DNA of 37,917 nucleotides from positions 1 to 37,917 of IMG/VR virus record IMGVR_UViG_3300005542_000014. The stretch is one strand, 5' to 3'. Each line of letters opens with the position of its first letter. Position 1 is the first letter of the stretch. This stretch comes from a virus. Under the pieces are notes generated by a model. That model was not told the origin of the DNA. It saw nothing but the letters and a program-made list of their open reading frames with translations, and did no database searches. Positions 21,569 through 28,806 of this stretch are shown here, piece by piece. The position numbers and the translations under genes were made by a program.

Positions 21569-21894
21569 GCGGCTTCACCAAAACCAATTGCGCGCTCGGC
21601 GCCGATTGCGCGTGTGTTCGTAACTCCAAGTATTTCAACTGTCCGAATTGGGGCCGATCCTCGCTCGCCGCGCCGGCTATCATCGGTCGCGATCCGCAAT
21701 ATGGTGGCGGCGGCAAGAAGGTCGAACGCGCCAAGAAGAAAGTCAGCCGTCTGGACTACGAGAAGCAAGTCGGCGCCTTGCGCCGCGATGGCGAGCGCCG
21801 AGTGAGAAATTTCGTCGAGACGGAAAAGCGATTGCGCGAAATCCGGCACTCCGATCCGCGGAAGCATCTGCGTCGGAAGGGCATCAAGATATGA
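21565..21894 (+). CDS. small hypothetical protein, Cys-rich N-terminus
   Basis: 109 residues from the ATG at 21565 (AAGGAAAG SD, ATGA overlap); an ATG six bases earlier is too near the SD. Cysteines sit in TNCALGADCACVRNSKYFNC. The rest is very basic and helical (KKVERAKKKVSRL, RRVRNFVETEKRLREI). May bind nucleic acid or metal. No family recognised. Confidence 0.55.
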   Translation: MSGFTKTNCALGADCACVRNSKYFNCPNWGRSSLAAPAIIGRDPQYGGGGKKVERAKKKVSRLDYEKQVGALRRDGERRVRNFVETEKRLREIRHSDPRKHLRRKGIKI

Positions 21895-22388
21895 TTTGGC
21901 TGGACATGGACGGCGTTGTCGCCGACTTCGACGAGGGCTACTTCCGACACTTCGGCGTGCGGCCGACTCGATGGCCTGAGCCTGAGACTGTCGATTGGAA
22001 ACTCGTTCACTCCATCCCGGACTTCTACAGCAAGCTGCCGTTGATGCCGGGCGCCCATGATCTGTTTCGCTATGTTGACGAGCTTGGCTTCGGCGCCGGT
22101 TTCCTCACAGGTGTTCCAAGAAGTATCTCGTCATGTGAGCCACAAAAACGCGCGTACATCGAATATCACTTCGGGCCGGATGTTCTTGTTCAAGGATGCC
22201 CGGCGCGCGAGAAGTGGCATTTCGGCGAGCCGGGCGATGTGCTGGTCGATGATTACACTAGATACCGGGTTGAATGGGAGGTTATGGGTGGTATCTTCAT
22301 CCATCACACGTCAGCCGCCGCGTCGATCCGCGAGATAGGGGAGCTTGTATCATGGGGCATCATCGGGGAGGATTGTTTGCCGCACTGA
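21891..22388 (+). CDS. HAD-family 5'(3')-deoxyribonucleotidase-like protein
   Basis: 165 residues. HAD motif I is IWLDMDGVVADF (D5, D7), motif II sits near FLTGVPRS, and motif III/IV is DVLVDDYTRYRVEW near 118. The short length and the motif order match NT5C-type deoxyribonucleotidases, which dephosphorylate dNMPs. In a phage this would trim the dNMP pool, together with the HD, MazG-like and DUF5664 enzymes. Start is the ATGA overlap at 21891. Confidence 0.75.
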   Translation: MIWLDMDGVVADFDEGYFRHFGVRPTRWPEPETVDWKLVHSIPDFYSKLPLMPGAHDLFRYVDELGFGAGFLTGVPRSISSCEPQKRAYIEYHFGPDVLVQGCPAREKWHFGEPGDVLVDDYTRYRVEWEVMGGIFIHHTSAAASIREIGELVSWGIIGEDCLPH

Positions 22389-22588
22389 TCGCATTCGTGA
22401 TCTTCCATTCGGGAGACGGGAGCATGATGGGTTTTGATCCAGGCAAAGATACCACGATCATCGTTCGGCGAGTGCCGCCGGGCACCGGCATTGACGGCAA
22501 CACGCTAATTTCGACCGGAGCCGGCACGGTAGCGGTTCAAGAGTCGGTCGAGGAAGTGATTGAGAAGATAGATGGGAGCCACAAATGA
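22352..22588 (+). CDS. small protein with hydrophobic N-terminus
   Basis: 78 residues from the ATG at 22352 (GGGAG SD): HHRGGLFAALIAFVIFHSGD is a short TM or signal-like segment, then TTIIVRRVPPGTGIDGNT and EESVEEVIEKIDG-type acidic end. A second good start (GGGAGC before the ATG at 22424) would remove the TM. Overlaps 37 bases of the nucleotidase. No family recognised. Confidence 0.5.
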   Translation: MGHHRGGLFAALIAFVIFHSGDGSMMGFDPGKDTTIIVRRVPPGTGIDGNTLISTGAGTVAVQESVEEVIEKIDGSHK

Positions 22589-23031
22589 AACTTTATTTTG
22601 CTGCACCGCTGTTCACGACTGCCGAGCGCGACTTCAATGCCGCTGTCGTGAGGCATCTTCGCCTCGCCGACCATGAAGTGTTCCTGCCGCAAGAGACTGA
22701 GCAAATCGAGACGAAAGCCGGTGCGATCTTCGGTGCCGAAACCGGGGCGATGAAATGGTGCGAAGCCATCGTGGTCAACGCAGACGGCCCGGACCCGGAC
22801 AGCGGATCGTCATGGGAACTTGGCAACACATGGCGCGACAAATTGTCCGTGGCTTACCGAACCGACATTCGGGACGTGGATGACGGCTTCCCGCCGTTCA
22901 ATCTCATGCTCACTCAATCGGTTAACGTGGTTCTTAACTGTAAATGGAAAACGGTCGAACAAATCGCTGACGCTATTGACGCCGCTTTGCGTGAGCTATA
23001 TGCCAGCGGTGCGCTACCCAAGGGTACGTGA
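22585..23031 (+). CDS. nucleoside 2-deoxyribosyltransferase family protein
   Basis: 148 residues. LYFAAPLFTTAERDFNAAVV and HEVFLPQE form the typical start; GPDPDSGSSWELGNTW holds the Glu that is the nucleophile in this family; YRTDIRDVDDGFPPFNLM follows. Members swap bases on deoxynucleosides or hydrolyse dNMPs to base and sugar phosphate (DNPH1-like). Both would alter the nucleotide pool. Start is ATGA-coupled. Confidence 0.8.
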   Translation: MKLYFAAPLFTTAERDFNAAVVRHLRLADHEVFLPQETEQIETKAGAIFGAETGAMKWCEAIVVNADGPDPDSGSSWELGNTWRDKLSVAYRTDIRDVDDGFPPFNLMLTQSVNVVLNCKWKTVEQIADAIDAALRELYASGALPKGT

Positions 23032-23056
23032 TCGTTAACCACAGAGAGGAAGTCCC

Positions 23057-23764
23057 ATGTTTCCTACCGCGTTTTTACTTGCGGTGATCGCCGCGTTGAC
23101 GATCATCGTTGCGTTGCAAGTCGCTGCGTCGATCCGCGTGCAGCGCAAGCAAAGAGAGGCCGACCGGAAAACCGGCCGCGCCATCGGAGAGCTTTTCGTC
23201 CTCGTCATGAAGTCCGGCGCCGCCGCGATCCAGAAGGCTCACAAGCGCGGATACGCGCAGGCCATCACGGATATTACCAAGCCGCTGAGTCGCAGCATCG
23301 ACAACGACGTGTTCCATGCGTTGATGTTCGGCTCGCCGACCGGGCGTTTCCGGCCTCGCGCTCACGACTTCGCGTCCTTCGCCCACTTGAAGCCCGATGA
23401 CGCGAATGGATCGGCATTCTCCATCGCCGACCTGGAAGCCGCGCTCGCAAGCACGCCGCGGTACAGCGGCGCGCGTCCGCGTGATCCGTTCGCGTGGCCT
23501 CTCGACCGTGACCTTCTGCGCCGTCAAGAATTCGGTTTGCGGCAGGATACTGGCGGTGCTAACCCGCTCGACGACACCGATCCGGTCGAGCGCACGGCCG
23601 CGGACCAAGTTGCCGGCGACGGCGGCGTGGCGAGCGAGGCCGAAGCGAACGCCGCGACTCAGGCCGAACCGCTGCCGCAAGACTACGCTACGCGCTCGGA
23701 AACCCATCCCGAGCCGCGGGCGCCGAGCGGTATCGGTCGTCAGCGTGTGACGGCCGCCGACTGA
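23057..23764 (+). CDS. one-TM hypothetical protein with low-complexity tail
   Basis: 235 residues. TM segment FLLAVIAALTIIVALQVAAS at residues 6-25, then a charged helix (VQRKQREADRKTG), a middle domain (KPLSRSIDNDVFHALMF) and a long Ala/Asp/Glu/Pro-rich disordered end. The leader GAGGAAGTCCC is the gapR type. It is the last + strand gene. Function unknown. Confidence 0.65.
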   Translation: MFPTAFLLAVIAALTIIVALQVAASIRVQRKQREADRKTGRAIGELFVLVMKSGAAAIQKAHKRGYAQAITDITKPLSRSIDNDVFHALMFGSPTGRFRPRAHDFASFAHLKPDDANGSAFSIADLEAALASTPRYSGARPRDPFAWPLDRDLLRRQEFGLRQDTGGANPLDDTDPVERTAADQVAGDGGVASEAEANAATQAEPLPQDYATRSETHPEPRAPSGIGRQRVTAAD

Positions 23765-23797
23765 GCGCGTTTCAAAGAGTTGACTGAGTGGCGGGAG

Positions 23798-23828
23798 CGC
23801 GCCGGCCGAAAGGCCGGCGTGTTCTTTA
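23798..23828 (+). terminator. rho-independent terminator at the strand switch
   Basis: CGCCGGCC-GAAA-GGCCGGCG is a perfect 8-bp stem with a GAAA tetraloop, followed by TGTTCTTT (T-rich). It ends the rightward transcription unit. It lies exactly between convergent gene blocks; the minus-strand gene at 23826 ends on its 3' side. Confidence 0.75.
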
Positions 23829-23948
23829 TGCGTGGGACCGCGGGTAGCGGTCGTGATGGTGGAAGTCCGGCCACCGCCAGCGGATCAACCGATAGGCAAA
23901 TGGCGAGACGGCGACGGCGACGAGGCAAAGATTTACAAAATTGCTCAT
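23826..23948 (-). CDS. 40-residue one-TM protein, His-rich tail
   Basis: MSNFVNLCLVAVAVSPFAYR is hydrophobic, then LIRWRWPDFHHHDRYPRSHA. Its ATG overlaps the stop of the preceding gene (ATGA), and it ends just before the terminator. Likely the last gene of the lysis cassette. Function unknown; an accessory lysis or holin-regulating role is possible. Confidence 0.5.
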   Translation of the reverse strand: MSNFVNLCLVAVAVSPFAYRLIRWRWPDFHHHDRYPRSHA

Positions 23949-24397
23949 GACGCATCCCCCTCGTTGTCAGCGGGGGCTTCCGGTGTCATTGCCGGGTCTG
24001 ACGTGGTATTCAATTCAGCGACGGACTTCGCTGTCTCACCGCGGACCTGGACGAGCGCGGCTTCGGCCGCGGCGGCATTGATCTTGTCGGCGGCGTCAAC
24101 CCGAGCCACCCGGCGAACTTCAAGAGCTTCCAACTGAGCCGTAGCGATCTTCACCGCGGCCTGTAGCTTGGCGATCCGTTTGATCTTATGTCGGGCGCTG
24201 GATCGAGCGTGCCAGTCCTGGACTGTCTTGCTCTCCCACAGCATGACAATGTACCACGCGATAGCGAACAAGCCGCCGATAGCTGCGATGGTGCCGGGGA
24301 GGTAACCCAACCAATGCCCGAGCCACCCGCCACTCAATACGGCGACGATGCCCGCACTCTGACCTTGGGGGCCGGTGATAACCTCTGCGATCTGCAT
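23945..24397 (-). CDS. membrane protein with coiled coil, lysis-cassette member
   Basis: 150 residues from the ATG at 24397 (AGGGG SD). Two hydrophobic stretches, SAGIVAVLSGGWLGHWLGYL and IAAIGGLFAIAWYIVMLW, then a long charged coiled coil (KIKRIAKLQAAVKIATAQLE, VDAADKINAAAAEAALVQV) and an acidic end. The TM pair plus helical tail suits a holin or spanin-like role. Family not recognised. Confidence 0.6.
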   Translation of the reverse strand: MQIAEVITGPQGQSAGIVAVLSGGWLGHWLGYLPGTIAAIGGLFAIAWYIVMLWESKTVQDWHARSSARHKIKRIAKLQAAVKIATAQLEALEVRRVARVDAADKINAAAAEAALVQVRGETAKSVAELNTTSDPAMTPEAPADNEGDAS

Positions 24398-24409
24398 GAC
24401 CACATCCCC

Positions 24410-24856
24410 TTATCCCGCCTTGCCGAGCCGACCAACAATCGGTCCAAGGATGGACGACGCGGCGGCGAGTCCGAAGAACGACAGGACAATGTAGTTGTCC
24501 CACGCTTCGATTTGCTTGGGGACTTCGGGGATGTTCCAGTAGCACGCACTGCCATAGAAAGCGCAGACGAGCGACTTGATGTGAATGAGGGCAACGTAGG
24601 CGCCGGCAGGCAGCACGAACAGTGACCAGCCCCACCACCAAATGCGGTGAGTCATTTCGGCTTGCATGACGGACGAGAGAGCTTGCTGGCGCGAAATCTC
24701 GGCGCTCACTACAGCGGTGACTTCCGTTGCAGCAAGGCCGGTCTGCGCGACTACGATGGCTTGATGCTCGTTCGTGAGAGACGTGACAACGCCGCTCACG
24801 AACGAGAGCACAGGCCCCGAGAACATTTTGAGGGCGATGGATGCGAGCCAGCCCAT
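24410..24856 (-). CDS. 3-TM holin-like protein
   Basis: 148 residues. Hydrophobic segments lie around MFSGPVLSFVSGVVTSL, IWWWGWSLFVLPAGAYVALI and YIVLSFFGLAAASSILGPIV. The order (WW-x-W-x-FVLPAG then IPEVPKQIEAWDN and a terminal TM) resembles 3-TM phage/gene-transfer-agent holin families. It sits directly after a second holin-like gene. Which one sets the lysis clock is unknown. Confidence 0.6.
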   Translation of the reverse strand: MGWLASIALKMFSGPVLSFVSGVVTSLTNEHQAIVVAQTGLAATEVTAVVSAEISRQQALSSVMQAEMTHRIWWWGWSLFVLPAGAYVALIHIKSLVCAFYGSACYWNIPEVPKQIEAWDNYIVLSFFGLAAASSILGPIVGRLGKAG

Positions 24857-24859
24857 GAC

Positions 24860-25135
24860 TTACACCCCGTCATCAACGCCGCGGTACACCGGAGCCGATT
24901 GATAGGCGGACAGGTTGCCGCCGGCATCGGTCGAAGTGACGTAGCGCAGCCAACCGAAGAACAGTGCGATCAAGAGCATCGCAATCGGAAGCGAGTCGGG
25001 ATTGCGCACGAACAACTGGACCAGGGGCGTCAGGTCGAATTCCCCGAGCATCGCCAGTCCGCCAACAACGCCAAAAGCCCCCGCGCCCGCGAAGGTGCGA
25101 AAGCCTTTGATCTTGTTTTTGAGGCGCGTAAACAC
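24860..25135 (-). CDS. 2-TM holin-like small protein, GTG start
   Basis: 91 residues. RLKNKIKGFRTFAGAGAFGV then a first TM and a second (LPIAMLLIALFFGWLRYVTS). The ending of TM2 in LRYVTS resembles small phage holin-like proteins ending in RFVTT. GTG start (25135) with only a modest SD. Coupled tightly to neighbours. Confidence 0.6.
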   Translation of the reverse strand: MFTRLKNKIKGFRTFAGAGAFGVVGGLAMLGEFDLTPLVQLFVRNPDSLPIAMLLIALFFGWLRYVTSTDAGGNLSAYQSAPVYRGVDDGV

Positions 25136-25145
25136 GGGAGCACCG

Positions 25146-25457
25146 TTACGCGGGCTTCACAGCCGCGGCGGCCGGGGCAGCGGCAGTTGCCGGTGCAACC
25201 GGCGCAGCGGGAGCCGCGGCGGCAGCGGTGGCGGTCGCAGCCTTGGCGACGAGATTGCCAACGTTGCCGACAACCGCGGCCTTCTGCTTCGCAAGCTCCG
25301 ACATGGCAGACGCTTCCGCGGCAGACATGGCCGTGCGCAGTTGCGCGGGCACGCCGTTGATCCAGTCTTTGACCTTCTGTGCGGTGAATACGCCGAGCAA
25401 GAAGGCGACGGCGAGAGCACCAAGCAGCCAAAGGCCGTCGAGAGCAACGTGTTCCAT
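25146..25457 (-). CDS. one-TM protein with Ala/Pro-rich tail
   Basis: 103 residues. TM: LDGLWLLGALAVAFLLGVF, followed by TAQKVKDWINGVPAQLRTAM, then AEASAMSELAKQKAAVV, then a low-complexity Ala/Pro/Thr tail. AGGAG precedes the ATG at 25457. Next to the endolysin; possible holin, spanin or envelope accessory. Confidence 0.65.
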   Translation of the reverse strand: MEHVALDGLWLLGALAVAFLLGVFTAQKVKDWINGVPAQLRTAMSAAEASAMSELAKQKAAVVGNVGNLVAKAATATAAAAAPAAPVAPATAAAPAAAAVKPA

Positions 25458-25525
25458 GGGGAGTCTCCTAGGGGTGTTGTGACCAGGGATAATGCACTTC
25501 CGGTAGGGTCGGTTCAACCGGGCTT

Positions 25526-26593
25526 TCAAGCCACGGTGCGGCCGATCCACTTGTTGATGGTTGCATGAATGTCGTGCCGGTAAGTCCATGCGAGGTAAGC
25601 GGCAATCGAGCCGACGATCACAAGTCCGGCGACGAGCGCGATGTTTCCAGAATGCGTGCTGACCCATTGGTGCAAGCCGATATATGTGCCCGGCACCGCG
25701 GGGGTAGCGACTTTCATTGTCTTGGAAACAGCCGAGCGCAGGTTCTTCGCGCGGTCGAGCGCCGCATCCGTAGCCGGCCCGACAACGCCGTCGTCGCTGA
25801 GATTTGGATGTGTAGCCTGAAACTTTTTGACGGCCGCTTCGGTGTCGTCATCGAAGGTGCCGGTGACCGCTGTTGCGATGCCGGCGGCATTGAGCTTCTG
25901 TTGGGCATCGGTGACTTCCGGTCCCGAGTCGCCCTTCTTGAGCGCGCCTGGATGCGCAACCGGCGGTGTGGCGTTCGCCGGGGGCGGCGCCGCGACGGTG
26001 CCGGCAACGTGGGTCGCCGGATCGGTCGGATATGCGGTGAGAAGATCGCCGTAGCCGTGATATGTTTCGCGACCGGCTGCGTTGGGAACAACGTTTGTCG
26101 GCCCGGTCAGGTGACCGTAGTTGCCGGCGCTCACCATCGCCCAATCGGTTGCGCGCCGACGCACAAGGTCTTGGAGCACGCGACCGCCAGCCCGGCACCA
26201 ACTTTTCATGCTCGTCTCTGCTTCGGTCATGCGGCCGGCACCGAGCAATTTCGGCCACGTGGCTTTGCGAATGCCACCGCAATTGAAATGGAAGTCAACG
26301 CCGCCATCGACGGCACCTTGCGGGTGCTGATACGTGCCGCCGCTAAGCGCGCGCAGCGTGTCGGGCAGATAGTTTTCGCGGATCGACTTGAGCAAGAACC
26401 ATTCGGCTTGCTGTTCGGTGATGACGAGTCCGGGACCGACTTTCCAGGGCAGACCCTTGTCGTAGTTGGTCAGACCGTAGCCGACTGTCCAGACGTGAAC
26501 CGTATCCTGATAGGCGCGAAGTGCGCGACCTTCCTCAGAGCGCGTGCGGTTCAAGCCGCTCAATGAAACGTCGGTGGGAAGCTGTGTGCCCAT
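25526..26593 (-). CDS. endolysin: GH24 lysozyme with peptidoglycan-binding domain and C-terminal TM
   Basis: 355 residues. GH24 catalytic triad by spacing: E21, D30 (+9) and T36 (+15) in SEEGRALRAYQDT and VWTVGYGLT, as in T4 lysozyme (E11, D20, T26). A PG_binding_1-type domain runs about residues 215-280 (GDSGPEVTDAQQKLNAAGI, DGVVGPATDAALDRA). A Pro/Ala linker lies between. A hydrophobic segment near 318-338 (NIALVAGLVIVGSIAAYLAW) makes the enzyme membrane-tethered at its C-terminus, which is unusual for endolysins. ATG at 26593 with GGGGA SD. Confidence 0.9.
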   Translation of the reverse strand: MGTQLPTDVSLSGLNRTRSEEGRALRAYQDTVHVWTVGYGLTNYDKGLPWKVGPGLVITEQQAEWFLLKSIRENYLPDTLRALSGGTYQHPQGAVDGGVDFHFNCGGIRKATWPKLLGAGRMTEAETSMKSWCRAGGRVLQDLVRRRATDWAMVSAGNYGHLTGPTNVVPNAAGRETYHGYGDLLTAYPTDPATHVAGTVAAPPPANATPPVAHPGALKKGDSGPEVTDAQQKLNAAGIATAVTGTFDDDTEAAVKKFQATHPNLSDDGVVGPATDAALDRAKNLRSAVSKTMKVATPAVPGTYIGLHQWVSTHSGNIALVAGLVIVGSIAAYLAWTYRHDIHATINKWIGRTVA

Positions 26594-26614
26594 GATCGTA
26601 TCCCCGAATTTTGG

Positions 26615-26690
26615 TCAGGGCGGTGTGATTTGAACACACGACCCCTTGCTTCCGAAGCAAGTGCTCTAAACCGGACTGAGCTACGCCCTG
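26615..26690 (-). tRNA. tRNA-Pro (CGG)
   Basis: Cloverleaf on the minus strand: acceptor CAGGGCG/CGCCCTG (7 bp), D arm GCTC/GAGC, anticodon stem CTTGC/GCAAG with loop TTCGGAA (anticodon CGG, codon CCG), T arm GTGTG-TTCAAAT-CACAC. Discriminator A. CCA is encoded at 26612-26614. All arms pair without mismatch. Confidence 0.9.
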
Positions 26691-26746
26691 AGCGCCCTAC
26701 CGCGCTGGCGCGGGCGGGAGCGTAAATGTCGGACGTGCTACTAAGT

Positions 26747-26823
26747 TGGAAGCCCCGGTGAGTAGTCTCGACCCCACATTTCGACGTTCAAAGCGTCGCG
26801 TCCTGCCGTTGAACGACAGGGCC
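26747..26823 (-). tRNA. tRNA-Gln (TTG)-like gene with enlarged T-loop, CCA encoded
   Basis: Acceptor GGCCCTG/CGGGGCT (7 bp with two G-U pairs), D arm GTTC/GGAC, anticodon stem CGACG/CGTCG with loop CTTTGAA (anticodon TTG). The T stem GTGGG/CTCAC encloses 10 bases, GTCGAGACTA, instead of 7. The last three bases are CCA. It may be a divergent working tRNA or a decaying one. Confidence 0.6.
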
Positions 26824-27011
26824 ACGGTGCTTTGCTGTTGGTCGATTGTAGTCATCATACTCACTCGAAAAGGTGGGCTTCTCCGCAAGGTCCCGCTTGC
26901 AATCAAGCCCTGAGTTGGCGCCGCCCGACCGCTGGCCTAGGCCATTGCGGTCAAGCGACGTTTGCCGGGTTGAAGCCCAACACCCGCGTTTACCATTCCA
27001 GGGTGTAGGCG
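26824..27011. other. gap upstream of the tRNAs
   Basis: 188 bases without a gene. It contains a hairpin with GACCGC/GCGGTC arms (26927-26952) around the palindrome TGGCCTAGGCCA, and the promoter at 26987-27015. No further gene or tRNA is supported. Confidence 0.5.
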
Positions 27012-27015
27012 TCAA
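26987..27015 (-). promoter_or_regulatory. promoter for the tRNA and lysis genes
   Basis: On the minus strand TTGACG (27010-27015) and TAAACG (26987-26992) are 17 bases apart, with TGG just before the -10. TTGACG overlaps the stop codon of the upstream gene. The same GGCTTGACG-N14/15-TGGT-A/T-AA arrangement occurs at 34982-35010 and, less clearly, at 33261-33289. Confidence 0.5.
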
Positions 27016-27632
27016 GCCTTCATGCCGCCGGCTTCCGGGCGCAACGGCCGCGGATCGGGGATAGCTTCGGTGAGCCATAGGAACGATGGGGAACCGAAAG
27101 TGGCTTGCGTCCAGCCGGACATGCTGCGCACGAACGGCCGCAATTGCGCCTCATGGTGGTTCCATCCGCGGATGAAGCCCGGCGCCGCGTTCCAGCGTTG
27201 GTGTCGCACGAAATGTTCTGCCTCGACCGTCATCGGGACGCCGCACAGGATGATGTGCGTGTATCCCGTCTCGCGCGCGATCTTCGTCATGAACAAGCCC
27301 GACGATCCTTGCCAGTCTTTCGTATGGTTCGTGAAGTTCTTGTAAGGCCGGTGCGCCCACGTCGAGCCATACGGCAGCGGGTGGCCGTTCTTTTCGCGCA
27401 ACACGGTCCAGGCAATCATCTTGTCCGGGTGAAGCGTGCACGCGAAGTCGATGCGATGTGGAAACAGCGCGAGCAAGTCATTGCAGACAAGCGTCGTGTA
27501 CGTCTTGCCGGCAGCTTCGCACATGAGCCGAGCCGCATCGAATTCCGACAGCGGATCGCCGCCACCGCCGACAACGAGGGCCACGTCCTTCTTATCGTGA
27601 AATACGGAAGGTGATTGACCGGGTGTTGGCAT
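27012..27632 (-). CDS. MptE/DUF115-like phage protein (glycan module)
   Basis: 206 residues from the ATG at 27632. VALVVGGGGDPLSEFDAARL, CNDLLALFPHRIDFACTLHP, DKMIAW and GLFMTKIARETGYTHIILCG with VPM follow the pattern of the 6-hydroxymethylpterin diphosphokinase MptE-like/DUF115 relatives seen in phages and in glycan clusters. Its position at the end of the nucleotide-sugar operon suggests a sugar-related role. The promoter -35 of the tRNA unit overlaps its stop. Upstream starts would overlap the previous gene more; the SD is weak. Confidence 0.55.
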   Translation of the reverse strand: MPTPGQSPSVFHDKKDVALVVGGGGDPLSEFDAARLMCEAAGKTYTTLVCNDLLALFPHRIDFACTLHPDKMIAWTVLREKNGHPLPYGSTWAHRPYKNFTNHTKDWQGSSGLFMTKIARETGYTHIILCGVPMTVEAEHFVRHQRWNAAPGFIRGWNHHEAQLRPFVRSMSGWTQATFGSPSFLWLTEAIPDPRPLRPEAGGMKA

Positions 27633-27855
27633 AATAGCACACAGCGCCTTTGAAGCTGCCTTCGACCCATCTAAGTTCAATATGAGGCGGTGCAGTTCGG
27701 CGGTTGAAATAAGATTGAGCGCAGAGCTTGGCATCGTCTAACGAGCCTCCAATTTGCTCGATCACTTCATACATCGTTTCGCCGGGCGACTCATGCGTGT
27801 CCTCCCGCCGCGCCGCGATGATGAAACATCCCCGTTCACTTGTCGGGTTGGTCAT
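27592..27855 (-). CDS. small hypothetical protein in glycan operon
   Basis: 87 residues from the ATG at 27855, GGGG seven bases before; the ATG at 27774 would give a shorter form. TMYEVIEQIGGSLDDAKLCA and RTAPPHIELRWVEGSFKGAV suggest a small alpha/beta domain. It overlaps genes on both sides (20 and 41 bases). No family recognised. Confidence 0.5.
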   Translation of the reverse strand: MTNPTSERGCFIIAARREDTHESPGETMYEVIEQIGGSLDDAKLCAQSYFNRRTAPPHIELRWVEGSFKGAVCYYANTRSITFRISR

Positions 27856-28804
27856 TGCTGACCCCGATCTTGTCAATCGCCGCCTCGACGGCGCGCTGTT
27901 GGCCGTACCAGTCGTAAGTCTCTTTGAGGCCGCGCTCGATGCTGTACGCCGGCTCAAAGCCGAGTGCGGCGAGTCGGGTCAGGTCGTAGCCGCGATAATC
28001 GACGCCGTTCGGTTTCGTGTCGTCCCATTTCACACGTGACGGTGCGATGCCGGAAATCTTCGTCAAGGCATCGACAATATCCTTGATCCGCCACACCGAC
28101 GCGGTGCCGAAGTTGACCGGGCCATGCGCTTTGTCCATGACCATCACAGCGGCGCGCGCCATGTCCTTGATATAGAGGAAGTCGCGGCGAGCGGAGCCAT
28201 TGCCCCAAACCACAACGTCGGTGCCGTCGCGCGCCGCCTCATAGAACTTGCGGACGAGAGCCGGCACGACATGGCCGTTCACCGGATCGAACTTGTCGTG
28301 CGGCCCGAACAAATTGCACGACACGATGTAGGCCCAATCCATTGCGGCGCGATGGCCGTAGGTTTCGAGTTGCGCGAGCATCGCCAGCTTGGCGTGAGCA
28401 TAGGCCGCCTCGCTCGGATGCGGCCGGCCCATGAAAATGTCGTCCTCGCGCAGCGGAGTACGGATTGGCGGGAACGGGTACACACAGCCGGTGCCAACGG
28501 CGGTCACCTTCTTAACTCCGCTCGCGCGAGCCGCTTCGATCACGTTGGTATTGATCCTGATATTTTCGAGGAACGACTTACCGGGATTGTTTAGGTTGCC
28601 CATGATGCCGTACACGCAAGCCGCCGCGTGAAAGACATGGGTGGGGCGAACGCCGCGGAAGATCGTCTCGACCTTGCTGGCGCTGCAAAGATCGCAATCG
28701 TCGCGACCAATGCCGACCACGTTCCGGCCCTGTAGCTTGAGCAAATCGACCACGTGAGAGCCGACCATTCCGGCTGCGCCGGTCACAAGGATAAGTTCGC
28801 TCAT
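27836..28804 (-). CDS. fcl: GDP-L-fucose synthase-like NAD-dependent epimerase/reductase
   Basis: 322 residues, extended SDR. The Rossmann motif is TGAAGMVGSHVVDLLK at 8 on; FHAAACVYGIMGNLNNPGKS and VGTGCVYPFPPIRTPLREDD are typical of GDP-fucose synthase; catalytic Tyr-x3-Lys is AYAHAK. The natural step is GDP-4-keto-6-deoxy-mannose to GDP-L-fucose, but close relatives reduce GDP-6-deoxy-heptose. It directly follows the GMD-like gene, so the two form one pathway. The gene symbol is by family resemblance. Confidence 0.8.
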   Translation of the reverse strand: MSELILVTGAAGMVGSHVVDLLKLQGRNVVGIGRDDCDLCSASKVETIFRGVRPTHVFHAAACVYGIMGNLNNPGKSFLENIRINTNVIEAARASGVKKVTAVGTGCVYPFPPIRTPLREDDIFMGRPHPSEAAYAHAKLAMLAQLETYGHRAAMDWAYIVSCNLFGPHDKFDPVNGHVVPALVRKFYEAARDGTDVVVWGNGSARRDFLYIKDMARAAVMVMDKAHGPVNFGTASVWRIKDIVDALTKISGIAPSRVKWDDTKPNGVDYRGYDLTRLAALGFEPAYSIERGLKETYDWYGQQRAVEAAIDKIGVSNDQPDK

Positions 28805-28806
28805 GA

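Noticed and set aside
5141-23031. firm claim of a Z (2-aminoadenine) genome
   Set aside because: The enzymes fit but PurZ is absent from the window, and MazG/HD/DUF5664 proteins also occur in phages with normal DNA. Kept only as a hypothesis.
25565-26566. 333-codon open frame on the plus strand
   Set aside because: It is antisense to the endolysin, whose GH24 triad and PG-binding domain are clear; the plus frame has no recognisable domain.
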